A stretch of DNA of 64,000 nt. It comes from Betaproteobacteria bacterium. Its GTDB lineage: Bacteria; Pseudomonadota; Gammaproteobacteria; Burkholderiales; Burkholderiaceae_C. Location: NCBI GenBank assembly GCA_009919175.1, contig RGCL01000007.1, forward strand, positions 1 through 64,000, read 5' to 3'. The notes under the pieces were generated by a model. That model had not been told where the DNA came from. It ran no database searches and worked only from the letters and a program-made list of their open reading frames with translations. A program made the position numbers and the translations under genes. Positions 56,425 through 64,000 of this stretch are shown piece by piece (position 1 is the stretch's first letter; each line of letters opens with the position of its first letter).

Positions 56425-56676
56425 ATGCAATTGACCTTGCGTTACTTTGCCGCGATTCGCGAGGGTTTGGGCATAGACACCGAGCCTTGGCAAACCCAAG
56501 TTCAGACTCTGGGGGAGCTTCGGCAGGAGTTGGCATCGAGGAATGCTCTGTACGGTGCGCATTTGGGGCATCAGCAGGTCTTGCGCATGGCCATCAACCA
56601 AGTGATGGCGAATGAAGAAGTCGTTTTGACAGATCAGGCGGAAGTGGCTTTTTTCCCTCCAGTGACCGGAGGATGA
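56425..56676 (+). CDS. moaD: Molybdopterin synthase sulfur carrier subunit MoaD
   Basis: An 83-residue ubiquitin-like protein whose C-terminal Gly-Gly (PPVTGG) is thiocarboxylated to carry sulfur for molybdopterin. MQLTLRYFAAIREGLG is the typical start. It follows moeA by one base and ends inside the ribosome-binding site of moaE. Confidence 0.95.
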   Translation: MQLTLRYFAAIREGLGIDTEPWQTQVQTLGELRQELASRNALYGAHLGHQQVLRMAINQVMANEEVVLTDQAEVAFFPPVTGG

Positions 56677-56678
56677 GC

Positions 56679-57146
56679 ATGGACATCGTCAGGGTTCAGG
56701 AAGAGGTGTTTTTGCTGAGTGAGGTGATCGACGAGCTGGTTCAGTCTGACCCCAGTGTGGGTGCTGTGGTGAGCTTTTTAGGGATCGCAAGAGACCGTAA
56801 CCAGGGGCAAACTGTGCACGACCTTTGGCTGGAGCACTACCCTGGGATGACCGAATCTGCCATCTGGGGTATGGTTCAGCAAGCCAAAACCCGCTTCGAT
56901 GTCTTAAAGGTCGCGGTGGTTCACCGCGTTGGGAAGTTCAAACCCACTGATCCCATCGTGGCGGTCGTGGTTGCGGGCGAGCACAGGACTCAGGCATTTG
57001 ATGCGTGTCAATTCGTCATGGACTACCTGAAGATCCATGCCCCCTTTTGGAAAAAAGAAATGACCCCCGGCGGAGCCAAGTGGGTCGATGCTAGGGTGAG
57101 CGATGATGCAGCTGCCGCCCGTTGGGGGCTTCCTCCCCAGTCTTGA
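56679..57146 (+). CDS. moaE: Molybdopterin synthase catalytic subunit MoaE
   Basis: Forms the heterotetramer with MoaD and converts precursor Z to molybdopterin. The 155-residue protein has GAVVSFLGIARDRNQGQTVHDLWLEHYPGM, VVHRVGKFKPTDPIVAVVVAGEHRTQAF and the catalytic lysine region PFWKKEMTPGGAKWVDAR. ATG 56679 is six bases after GGAGG (56668-56672); the earlier in-frame ATG 56673 abuts that site and is less likely. The stop overlaps the clpB promoter. Confidence 0.95.
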   Translation: MDIVRVQEEVFLLSEVIDELVQSDPSVGAVVSFLGIARDRNQGQTVHDLWLEHYPGMTESAIWGMVQQAKTRFDVLKVAVVHRVGKFKPTDPIVAVVVAGEHRTQAFDACQFVMDYLKIHAPFWKKEMTPGGAKWVDARVSDDAAAARWGLPPQS

Positions 57147-57170
57147 AATTTCGATTTGAACCCACACATC
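57142..57170 (+). promoter_or_regulatory. Sigma32-type heat-shock promoter of clpB
   Basis: CTTGAAA (57142-57148), a 12-base spacer and CCCACACATC (57161-57170) resemble the RpoH consensus CTTGAAA-N(11-16)-CCCCATnT. The -35 is perfect, the -10 partial. It overlaps the moaE stop codon and lies 26 bases before the clpB ATG. Confidence 0.65.
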
Positions 57171-57195
57171 TGCTGTTGTCATCGAAAGGTTCAAT

Positions 57196-59799
57196 ATGCG
57201 GATCGATCAATTCACCACCAAGTTCCAAGAAGCTCTGGCACAGGCACAGAGCCTGGCTGTGCGCACTGAGCATGCTTACGTCGAACCGGCACATGTTTTT
57301 CATGCCATGCTCAAGCAGGACGATGGACCCAAATCCATACTGGCTCGAGCTGGAGGCAATCTGAATCGGATTGAGGCTGCAGTGCAATCGGCCTTGGACC
57401 GCATTCCTCAGGTTCAGGGGCATTCTGAGGTTCAAATCGGACGCGAATTGATTGGCTTGTTGCAACAGGCAGAAAAAGAAGCTCACAAGCATCATGACCA
57501 ATTTGTAGCTTCAGAGTGGTTTGTTTTGGCCTTGATCGACAGCAAGACCGAATTGGGTCAGTCACTTCGGGATGCGGGTCTGAACAGGGCAACGCTGCTC
57601 AAGACTGTGGATCAAGTTAGAGGGGGGCAAAAGGTGGAATCTGCTGATGCAGAAGGTCATCGCGAAGCCTTGAAAAAGTATTGCCTGGATCTGACTGAAC
57701 GGGCTCGCGCAGGCAAGTTGGATCCTGTCATCGGTCGCGATGATGAGATACGCCGCGCGATCCAGGTCTTGCAACGAAGGAGCAAGAACAACCCCGTATT
57801 GATAGGGGAGCCGGGCGTAGGCAAGACCGCCATTGTGGAGGGGTTGGCGCAGCGCATTGTTGCGGGTGAGGTGCCCGACAGCCTCAAAGGCAAGAGGGTG
57901 TTGTCTCTGGACATGGCCTCTTTGCTCGCTGGAGCCAAATTCAGGGGCGAATTCGAGGAACGCCTCAAAAGCGTCCTCAATGAATTGGCCAAGGAAGAGG
58001 GGCAGGTTATTGTGTTCATTGACGAGCTGCACACCATGGTCGGAGCGGGTAAGGCTGAAGGTGCCATGGATGCAGGGAATATGCTCAAGCCTGCATTGGC
58101 CAGAGGAGAGCTGCACTGCGTAGGTGCGACGACCCTGGATGAATACCGAAAGTACATTGAAAAAGATGCTGCACTGGAGCGGCGCTTCCAAAAAATCATG
58201 GTGGGTGAACCCTCTGTGGAAGCAACCATTGCCATTTTGAGGGGGCTACAGGAACGCTATGAACTTCACCATGGTGTGGAGATCACGGATCCGGCCATCG
58301 TGGCTGCCGCCGAACTCTCTCACCGCTACATCTCAGATCGATTCCTACCCGATAAAGCCATTGACTTGATTGACGAGGCCGCAGCGAAAATCAAGATTGA
58401 AATCGATTCCAAGCCTGAATCCATGGACAAGCTGGATCGTCGACTCATTCAACTCAAAATTGAGCGTGAGGCTGTCAGAAAGGAAAAGGACGAGGCCTCA
58501 CAGAAGCGCATGGCATTGATTGAGGAAGAAATCCTTCGTCTGGAGCGGGAGTACGCTGACCTTGAAGAGGTCTGGACGGTTGAGAAATCTGCTGCTCAGG
58601 GTGGCGCCCAAATCAAGGAAGAAATCGACCGGGTGCGTTTCCAGATTGAGGAGTTGAAAAGAAAAGGGGATTTCAACCGCGTGGCTGAGCTTCAATATGG
58701 GCGTCTGCCAGAGTTGGAGAAGCAATTCAAACAGGTCAGTGAGAAGGATGCCTCTGGCGCTCATCCCAACCGCCTGCTGCGCACACAGGTGGGTGCAGAG
58801 GAAATCGCTGAAGTGGTTTCTCGATCAACTGGCATTCCCGTAGCCAAGCTGATGCAAGGTGAGAGAGACAAGTTGTTGGCCATGGAGGAGAAGTTACATG
58901 ACAGGGTGGTGGGGCAAGAGGAGGCCATTGTTGCTGTGGCCAATGCCATACGTCGCGCTCGTGCCGGCTTGAGTGATCCCAATCGGCCGACTGGCTCATT
59001 CCTTTTCCTGGGTCCAACAGGTGTTGGGAAGACCGAGTTGTGCAAAGCCCTGGCTGCCTTTTTGTTTGACAGTGAGGATCATTTGATCCGCATTGACATG
59101 AGCGAATTCATGGAAAAGCATTCTGTGAGCCGTCTCATTGGCGCTCCTCCAGGCTATGTGGGCTATGACGAGGGAGGTTATTTGACCGAGGCAGTTCGAC
59201 GCAAACCCTACAGTGTCATCTTGCTCGACGAGGTTGAAAAGGCTCATCCTGATGTCTTCAACATCCTTCTTCAAGTCCTGGACGATGGAAGGCTCACCGA
59301 TGGCCAGGGTCGAACCGTTGATTTCAAGAATTGCGTCATCGTCATGACTTCTAACCTGGGTTCAGCACGAATTCAAAGCATGGTTGGCAAAGATCCCCAG
59401 GAGATCAAGGACGCAGTATGGGAGGAGTTGAAGCAATTCATGCGGCCTGAATTCCTCAATCGCATTGATGAAACCGTGATCTTCCACGGCCTTGGATCTG
59501 AGCACATTGAGGCCATTGCCAACATCCAGCTCAAGATCCTCTCCGATCGCTTGTCGAGCATGGACTTGGAGTTGGAGGTCAAACCCAATGCAGTTGCAGA
59601 ATTGGCCAAGGTGGGGTTTGACCCGATTTATGGGGCACGGCCGCTTAAGCGAGCCATCCAGCAGCGCATTGAAAACCCATTGTCTAAGCTGATCCTTGAG
59701 GGACATTGCTTGCCTGGACAGGTCATTGGGGTGTCGGTTGACCCCATTCGCTCTCCGGGCGAGTTCTTCTTCACCGCCAAGGAAAAAGCTGATGTCTGA
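57196..59799 (+). CDS. clpB: ATP-dependent disaggregase ClpB
   Basis: Hsp100 chaperone that, with DnaK, pulls proteins out of aggregates. The 867-residue protein has the N domain ([21 protein letters not shown]), first AAA domain with Walker [16 protein letters not shown], the long coiled-coil middle domain (about 400-520) that marks ClpB rather than ClpA, and a second AAA domain with Walker [17 protein letters not shown] heat-shock-type promoter precedes it. Confidence 0.97.
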   Translation: MRIDQFTTKFQEALAQAQSLAVRTEHAYVEPAHVFHAMLKQDDGPKSILARAGGNLNRIEAAVQSALDRIPQVQGHSEVQIGRELIGLLQQAEKEAHKHHDQFVASEWFVLALIDSKTELGQSLRDAGLNRATLLKTVDQVRGGQKVESADAEGHREALKKYCLDLTERARAGKLDPVIGRDDEIRRAIQVLQRRSKNNPVLIGEPGVGKTAIVEGLAQRIVAGEVPDSLKGKRVLSLDMASLLAGAKFRGEFEERLKSVLNELAKEEGQVIVFIDELHTMVGAGKAEGAMDAGNMLKPALARGELHCVGATTLDEYRKYIEKDAALERRFQKIMVGEPSVEATIAILRGLQERYELHHGVEITDPAIVAAAELSHRYISDRFLPDKAIDLIDEAAAKIKIEIDSKPESMDKLDRRLIQLKIEREAVRKEKDEASQKRMALIEEEILRLEREYADLEEVWTVEKSAAQGGAQIKEEIDRVRFQIEELKRKGDFNRVAELQYGRLPELEKQFKQVSEKDASGAHPNRLLRTQVGAEEIAEVVSRSTGIPVAKLMQGERDKLLAMEEKLHDRVVGQEEAIVAVANAIRRARAGLSDPNRPTGSFLFLGPTGVGKTELCKALAAFLFDSEDHLIRIDMSEFMEKHSVSRLIGAPPGYVGYDEGGYLTEAVRRKPYSVILLDEVEKAHPDVFNILLQVLDDGRLTDGQGRTVDFKNCVIVMTSNLGSARIQSMVGKDPQEIKDAVWEELKQFMRPEFLNRIDETVIFHGLGSEHIEAIANIQLKILSDRLSSMDLELEVKPNAVAELAKVGFDPIYGARPLKRAIQQRIENPLSKLILEGHCLPGQVIGVSVDPIRSPGEFFFTAKEKADV

Positions 59800-59847
59800 G
59801 CCGCGTCATCCTGGTGACTCTGGGCTCGCCCAGACTTGCTGGAAATG

Positions 59848-59883
59848 TTGAGCGCCTAAAAGTCAGGACGCATAATGTCCCGA
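59848..59883 (+). promoter_or_regulatory. Promoter of the MFS gene, start point predicted at the ATG
   Basis: TTGAGC (59848-59853), a 17-base spacer and CATAAT (59871-59876). Six bases later is ATG 59883, with no ribosome-binding site, which suggests a leaderless transcript. Confidence 0.6.
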
Positions 59884-61106
59884 TGAGCATTGCAACTGCA
59901 CTTTGGGCACCCGACAAGCGTCAGGATTGGCTGGTGATCACCCTGGTGGGGGTGGGGCATGCTGGTTCTCATTTTTCCCACCTGCTGCTTCCATTGATGT
60001 TTCCCATCTTTACGGAAGTCTTTGGTTTGGGTTATGCGCAACTCGGGCTCTGCGTCACCACTTTTTTTGTGGTCTCGGGGATTGGTCAGGCCATGAGCGG
60101 TTTTTTGGTCGACAGGGTAGGGGCGATATGGGTGTTGCTTTGCTCACTCATCTGCCTTGTTTTAGGCTGCCTGGTCGCCAGCTTTGCTGATGGGCTCTCT
60201 GGCCTGGTGGCGGCAGCTTTTTTGCTAGGTTTGGGCAATTGCTCATTTCACCCCATCGACTTCAGCATCTTGAATCAAAAAGTATCCAGTCACAGGATTG
60301 GGTATGCCTATTCTGCACATGGCTTGTGCGGAAACTTGGGATGGGCAGTTGCGCCTGTGTTCATGCTCACCATTGCACAGACTTTTGGCTGGCGCTGGTC
60401 CTACCTGGCAGCAGGGCTGGTTTTTGGACTTTTGTTGGTTTTGTTGTGGACGTACAGAACAGAGCTGGTGACGCCACGCTCATCGCACCATGATTCAAAC
60501 GATGTTCAAGGTTTTGAATTCATGATGCACCCCACGGTGTGGTGGTGTTTTGCCTTTTTCGTATTTTCGACGGTGACTTTGTCCGTGGTTCAAAGCTTTG
60601 GGGTGAGCATTTTGCAGCGCATGCACGAAGTCAGCCTGTGGGCTGCGAATGCATCATTGACGGGCTATATGGTCTGTGCCGCGGCAGGCATGTTGCTGGG
60701 GGGAATCGTCTCCACTCGCTATGCAAGTCAGAGCGATCGCGTGGTGGCTTCTTGCATGTTTGTTGGAGCCTTGCTGATCGCACTATGCGCTTCTGGTTGG
60801 TTGGGAGCAATGGGCTCCATGCTGGCATTGGCTTCCACAGGATTTGCCATTGGCATTGGGGGGCCGTCGCGTGATTTGCTCATTCGTGGAGCCACGCCCA
60901 AAGGCTCAACGGGGCGGGTCTATGGATTGGTCTATTCGGGATTGGACGTGGGCTTTGCAGTTGCACCTGTGGCTTTTGGTTTGCTCATGGACAGAGGGCT
61001 ATACGCAATGACCCTGTTGTTGGCTGCATGCACCTTGTTGTTGAGCATCGGCTTTGCCCTGGCCGTTGGACATTTTTCCAGATTGAAGGCGAACGCCGTT
61101 GGTTGA
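59883..61106 (+). CDS. Major facilitator superfamily transporter
   Basis: A 407-residue membrane protein with about 12 hydrophobic segments in two halves. ITLVGVGHAGSHFSHLLLPLMFPIFTEVFGLGYAQLG and GRVYGLVYSGLDVGFAVAPVAFGLLMDRG resemble the FSR-like (fosmidomycin-resistance) and related MFS groups. The loop after segment 2 (GFLVDRVGA) is the MFS-specific A-motif position in reduced form. ATG 59883 starts just before the first hydrophobic segment; an upstream in-frame ATG at 59814 would add 23 poorly hydrophobic residues and lies upstream of the promoter. It is followed after seven bases by a ThDP-dependent enzyme, so the two may work together. The substrate is unknown. Confidence 0.87.
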   Translation: MSIATALWAPDKRQDWLVITLVGVGHAGSHFSHLLLPLMFPIFTEVFGLGYAQLGLCVTTFFVVSGIGQAMSGFLVDRVGAIWVLLCSLICLVLGCLVASFADGLSGLVAAAFLLGLGNCSFHPIDFSILNQKVSSHRIGYAYSAHGLCGNLGWAVAPVFMLTIAQTFGWRWSYLAAGLVFGLLLVLLWTYRTELVTPRSSHHDSNDVQGFEFMMHPTVWWCFAFFVFSTVTLSVVQSFGVSILQRMHEVSLWAANASLTGYMVCAAAGMLLGGIVSTRYASQSDRVVASCMFVGALLIALCASGWLGAMGSMLALASTGFAIGIGGPSRDLLIRGATPKGSTGRVYGLVYSGLDVGFAVAPVAFGLLMDRGLYAMTLLLAACTLLLSIGFALAVGHFSRLKANAVG

Positions 61107-61113
61107 GTCAAAG

Positions 61114-62814
61114 ATGATGGATAACAAAGAAAGTCTTTCCCAGAATAAGGCGCAAACTTTGGGCGGGCACCTCTTGGTGGAGTGTTTGATCGAACAAGGT
61201 GTGACTCATGTGTTTGGTGTTCCAGGTGAAAGCTACCTGGCTGTGCTGGATGGATTCCATCAGCATCAAGGGAAAATTGAGTTCATTACCAACCGACAAG
61301 AGGGTGGTGCTGCATTCATGGCCGAAGCGGTTGGCAAGTTGACCCGCCGCCCTGGCGTGTGCATGGTGACTCGCGGACCCGGTGCCACCAATGCCTCGAT
61401 TGGTTTGCACAATGCGTTTCAAGATGGCACGCCCATGGTGCTATTTGTAGGCGATGTCGGTTCGGATTTCCGCGACCGGGAGGCCTTTCAGGAGGTGGAC
61501 TACAACAGCTTCTTTGGCCCCAATGCAAAGGGTCTGGCCAAGCATGTCGAACGCATTGATGATGTGAATCGCTTGCCGGAATACGTTTCAAGGGCCTTTG
61601 CCATGGCCATGAATGGGCGTCCAGGTCCTGTAGTGGTGGTGTTACCCGAAGACATGCTCACGCATGCAACGACTGCCGGACCTTTGCCTCGCGTTGAGCC
61701 AGTCAAATATGGTCCCAACGCAGATCAGCTGAGCCATGTCTTGCGCATGCTGTCTGATGCGAAACGACCCCTGATGATTGTGGGAGGCAGTGGCTGGTGC
61801 CCTGAATCTGCCAAGTTGCTGGAGCAGTTTGCTTTTGATTGGCACATGCCTGTGGCGAATGCGTTCAGGTTCCAGGATGTCTTCGACAACCACCACGAGC
61901 TCTATGCGGGTGATGTGGGAATCGGCATCAACCCAGCCTTTGCCCAATCCATCAAAGACGCTGACCTCATACTTGCCCTGGGTCCTAGACTGGGTGAGAT
62001 GACCACCGGTGGTTACACCTTGCTTAAAGCGCCTGAGCCACTACAAAAGCTGATTCATGCACATCTCAATCCGGAAGAACTCCATCGTGTTTACCGTGCT
62101 GACCTTGCTCTCGCTTCAGACATGAAGTCATTGATGCAGGGTTTGTGCTCCCTCAAGAGCCCGGCTAAGTGCGCATGGCAAGGATGGACTTCTAAATTGC
62201 ATCAGGACTATGTTCAGTGCAGGATTCCCTCACCTTCATCTGATGATGTTGATATCGCCCGCTTGGTTGAAATCGTCAGTCAATACGCACCTTCAGATAC
62301 AGTCTTCACGAATGGGGCAGGCAATTTTTCTGGTTGGTTGCATCGATTTCATCCCTACCATGGGCTAAGCCGTGGGCATAAGACGCAATTGGCCCCTACT
62401 TCTGGTGCCATGGGGTATGGCGTGCCTGCAGGCATTGCTGCTGCGGTGACTCAGAGACGTACCGTTGTGACTTTTGCGGGTGATGGCGACTTCTTGATGA
62501 CTGGACAAGAATTGGCCACGGCAACACAACACGGGGCCAAGACTATCGTGATCCTGCTCAACAATGGCATGTACGGCACCATTCGAATGCATCAAGAGCG
62601 CGAATACCCTGGGCGCGTGAGTGGATCCAACCTGTCCAATCCTGACTTCTGTTCGTTGGCGACAGCCTATGGATATGAGGCAGCCAGGGTATCCTTGACC
62701 TCTGAGTTTGAACCGGCATTCAAAGCAGCGCTGGCCTCCAGGTCTGGATTTCTGATTGAGGTGATGCAGAACCCTGCTTCCATCTCCACTCGCACCAGAT
62801 TGAAGCTAAGTTGA
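61114..62814 (+). CDS. Thiamine diphosphate-dependent enzyme (acetolactate synthase-like, uncharacterized)
   Basis: A 566-residue member of the acetolactate synthase/benzoylformate decarboxylase group. The N-terminal pyrimidine-binding domain has the catalytic Glu39 (FGVPGESYLAVLD) and TRGPGATNASIGLHNAFQDGTPM; the C-terminal ThDP motif is GDGDFLMTGQELATATQHG to ILLNNGMYG. It differs from IlvB in its flanks and has no small-subunit gene next to it, so it may be a decarboxylase, lyase or carboligase acting on another 2-oxo acid. No clear ribosome-binding site; ATG 61114 or 61117 are the plausible starts. A strong terminator follows. Confidence 0.85.
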   Translation: MMDNKESLSQNKAQTLGGHLLVECLIEQGVTHVFGVPGESYLAVLDGFHQHQGKIEFITNRQEGGAAFMAEAVGKLTRRPGVCMVTRGPGATNASIGLHNAFQDGTPMVLFVGDVGSDFRDREAFQEVDYNSFFGPNAKGLAKHVERIDDVNRLPEYVSRAFAMAMNGRPGPVVVVLPEDMLTHATTAGPLPRVEPVKYGPNADQLSHVLRMLSDAKRPLMIVGGSGWCPESAKLLEQFAFDWHMPVANAFRFQDVFDNHHELYAGDVGIGINPAFAQSIKDADLILALGPRLGEMTTGGYTLLKAPEPLQKLIHAHLNPEELHRVYRADLALASDMKSLMQGLCSLKSPAKCAWQGWTSKLHQDYVQCRIPSPSSDDVDIARLVEIVSQYAPSDTVFTNGAGNFSGWLHRFHPYHGLSRGHKTQLAPTSGAMGYGVPAGIAAAVTQRRTVVTFAGDGDFLMTGQELATATQHGAKTIVILLNNGMYGTIRMHQEREYPGRVSGSNLSNPDFCSLATAYGYEAARVSLTSEFEPAFKAALASRSGFLIEVMQNPASISTRTRLKLS

Positions 62815-62844
62815 GTTGTTGAGTCACGCTCAATAACGGACATA

Positions 62845-62871
62845 AAAAAGGCCGACAAAGTCGGCCTTTTT
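62845..62871. terminator. Bidirectional intrinsic terminator
   Basis: AAAAAGGCCGAC (62845-62856) pairs with GTCGGCCTTTTT (62860-62871) around a three-base loop. The A-run on one side and T-run on the other let it stop both the ThDP-enzyme gene and the convergent SWIB gene. Confidence 0.88.
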
Positions 62872-62891
62872 AGCTCCGGGGGAACAAGTTC

Positions 62892-63365
62892 TCAGTGAAG
62901 ATGCTTGCCGATCAGGCCAGCAAGTTCAAACATGGTGACTTGAGCTTTGCCAAAAATGGCTTTGAGCTTATCGTCAGCATTGATGTTGCGCTTGTTGACT
63001 TTGTCTTGCAGGCCGTGCTTCTTGATGTAAGTCCACAACTTGCTCACCACTTCAGTACGAGGGGAGGGAGTGGAGCCGATCACTGCAGCCAAAGCTGCGC
63101 TAGGCGTCATGGGCTTCATGAACGCTGCGTTGGGCGTACGCTTCTTCGCAGGAGCCTTGGCCTTCTTGGCAGGAGCCTTGGCTTTCTTCGCGGCTACCTT
63201 CTTGGGTGCAACTTTCTTGGCAGCGGGTTTCTTCGCTGCGACTTTTTTCGCGGCAGGTTTCTTCACCGCTGCTTTTTTAGCGACGGGTTTTTTTGCTGCT
63301 GCTTTTTTAGCTGCGGGTTTCTTGACGGCTGCCTTTTTGGCAGGTGATTTTTTTGCAGTTGCCAT
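62892..63365 (-). CDS. SWIB-domain protein with histone H1-like lysine/alanine/proline repeat tail
   Basis: A 157-residue protein in two parts. The first about 75 residues are repeats of the type KKPAAKKAA, as in eukaryotic histone H1 tails and bacterial H1-like proteins, and should bind DNA without sequence specificity. Residues about 80-157 form a SWIB/MDM2-type domain (FMKPMTPSAALAAVIG, LWTYIKKHGLQDKVNKRNINADDKLKAIFG, VTMFELAGLIGKHLH). Such fusions occur in Burkholderiales and chlamydiae; a nucleoid role is inferred. AAGGAAA lies before the ATG. Repeat length is likely to vary between strains. Confidence 0.9.
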   Translation of the reverse strand: MATAKKSPAKKAAVKKPAAKKAAAKKPVAKKAAVKKPAAKKVAAKKPAAKKVAPKKVAAKKAKAPAKKAKAPAKKRTPNAAFMKPMTPSAALAAVIGSTPSPRTEVVSKLWTYIKKHGLQDKVNKRNINADDKLKAIFGKAQVTMFELAGLIGKHLH

Positions 63366-63769
63366 GTGATTTCCTTTTCAAATGATGACTGAGAAAGGTC
63401 CTATCGACATCAGTCTGCGCGATGCTAAATGAGAATGGCCTTGTTTCCAAGCTTCTTTGAGGGGGAAATCGCTTTTTTTCTTGATATTTTTGTGACTCCA
63501 TCCACTGCGTTTTCATACCTGATGTGCATGCTTGGTCCCGCTGACCTTCACGGTGGATGGTTTGCCTTTTTGCAATATAAAAAATCACCATTCATTTGTC
63601 TCCGAGAATTTTCATTCGACGAATCTTTATTTTGAATTACAAAACGTATTCATTAAGTCATTGAAAATAAAATAAAAATTAAAATTCTTATATAAGACAC
63701 TTGAATGAAATAACTCTTATATAAGACATAGACTAGAGCCATTCTTTCACTCGTTCTCTAGGAGAAACC
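63366..63769. other. AT-rich intergenic region between the SWIB gene and aceA
   Basis: 404 bases without a supported gene. The half next to the SWIB gene should hold its minus-strand promoter. From about 63590 the sequence is very AT-rich compared with the rest of the window and carries two copies of TCTTATATAAGA, 29 bases apart. A 68-codon plus-strand frame at 63429-63635 has no ribosome-binding site or recognizable features and is not called. Confidence 0.8.
63686..63726. promoter_or_regulatory. Paired palindromic operators upstream of aceA
   Basis: Two identical perfect 12-bp palindromes, TCTTATATAAGA, at 63686-63697 and 63715-63726, both followed by CA. Their starts are 29 bases apart, close to three helical turns, so dimers would bind on the same face. 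They lie 44-84 bases before the isocitrate lyase ATG, where an operator for a glyoxylate/TCA regulator is expected. The regulator is not identified. Confidence 0.7.
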
Positions 63770-64000
63770 ATGCCTCAAAATATCACTGAGCAACTCAGCC
63801 GTGAGCAACAAATCGCCGCACTCGAAAAGGATTGGGCTACCAATCCCCGCTGGAAGGGCGTCAAGCGCAACTTCAAAGCTGAGGATGTGGTTCGACTCCG
63901 GGGTAGCGTTCACATTGAGCACACCCTTGCTCGTCGAGGTGCAGACAAACTTTGGCGACTGATCAATGGCGAGGCCAAGAAGGGTTACGTCAATTCCTTT
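63770..64000 (+). CDS. aceA: Isocitrate lyase, N-terminal fragment (cut by window end)
   Basis: First 77 residues of isocitrate lyase, which splits isocitrate into glyoxylate and succinate in the glyoxylate shunt. REQQIAALEKDWATNPRWKG, AEDVVRLRGSVHIEHTLARRGADKLWRLI and EAKKGYVNSF match the family N-terminus; the catalytic KKCGH-type region lies beyond the window. TAGGAGA precedes ATG 63770. Together with ppsA it points to growth on acetate or other C2 sources. Confidence 0.93.
   Translation, partial: MPQNITEQLSREQQIAALEKDWATNPRWKGVKRNFKAEDVVRLRGSVHIEHTLARRGADKLWRLINGEAKKGYVNSF

Noticed and set aside
63142-63365. Repetitive tract considered as a CRISPR-like or tandem DNA repeat array
   Set aside because: It is the codon-level repeat of the lysine/alanine/proline tail in the SWIB protein, without spacers.
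63429-63635. A 68-codon frame in the aceA upstream region
   Set aside because: No ribosome-binding site, no motifs and atypical composition; treated as intergenic.
1-64000. Search for mobile elements, prophage genes, toxin-antitoxin pairs or defence islands
   Set aside because: No transposase, integrase, phage structural gene, terminal inverted repeats or typical defence domains were recognized; the PIN-PhoH protein is a housekeeping-type fusion without an adjacent antitoxin.

Overview
The window looks like a chromosomal stretch from a betaproteobacterium of the order Burkholderiales, most likely Comamonadaceae-like. This is inferred from gene order and protein character, not from a database search. 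The supporting signs are the bamA-skp-lpxD-fabZ-lpxA-lpxB-rnhB envelope run, yhbY/rlmE-ftsH-folP-glmM, HU-tRNA-Val-ppiD, surE-pcm-nlpD-rlmD, the hom-thrC-moeA-moaD-moaE-clpB run, and a lysine/alanine-rich SWIB protein. Base composition is moderate. Genes are tightly packed, with many ATGA stop/start overlaps. I see no insertion sequence, prophage, CRISPR array or rRNA operon. It reads as core genome, and its novelty lies in local details rather than in an obvious mobile or defence island.

Layout. 1-8305: end of rseP, then outer-membrane assembly (bamA, skp), lipid A synthesis (lpxD, lpxA, lpxB) with fabZ, then rnhB and a SpoU-type RNA methyltransferase, probably one long operon. 8330-13416: carAB behind a leader with its own promoter, then greA. 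13419-18882: a YhbY-type ribosome-associated protein facing greA, then rlmE, ftsH, folP and glmM. 18883-21704: phoU-phoB-phoR. 21633-26838 (minus strand): trxA, rho, bL31 (rpmE2), a GT-C-like membrane protein and a MATE transporter; the MATE gene overlaps the end of phoR tail to tail.

26930-32962: dnaE, pgsA, an EamA-type transporter and a tartrate/D-malate dehydrogenase. 33043-35463: HU, tRNA-Val(UAC), ppiD, tRNA-His(GUG). 35541-39365: surE-pcm-nlpD-rlmD, without the rpoS often found after nlpD. 39409-43550: a Bax-inhibitor-1 family protein, then ppsR divergent from ppsA. 43564-45755: a small membrane protein and a large sodium/solute symporter. 45821-48433: bS6, bS18, bL9 and dnaB, without priB. 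48443-51117 (minus): PIN-PhoH ATPase, BCP peroxiredoxin and an Mth938-like protein. 51191-57146: aminotransferase, hom, thrC, moeA, moaD, moaE; then clpB behind a heat-shock-type promoter. 59883-62814: an MFS transporter and a ThDP-dependent enzyme. The right end holds the SWIB protein (minus) and the start of isocitrate lyase, whose AT-rich upstream region carries two identical 12-bp palindromes.

How the parts work together. Most genes serve envelope biogenesis (BamA, Skp, Lpx, PpiD, NlpD, GlmM, PgsA), information processing (DnaE, DnaB, HU, Rho, GreA, ribosomal proteins, RNA methyltransferases) and protein quality control (FtsH, ClpB, Trx, Pcm). Carbon-flow switches (PpsA/PpsR, isocitrate lyase, D-malate-type dehydrogenase, symporter) suggest growth on organic acids or C2 compounds. 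A recurring feature is a -10-like hexamer exactly six bases before an ATG with no usual ribosome-binding site (surE, MFS gene, dnaE, possibly yhbY), which points to leaderless mRNAs.
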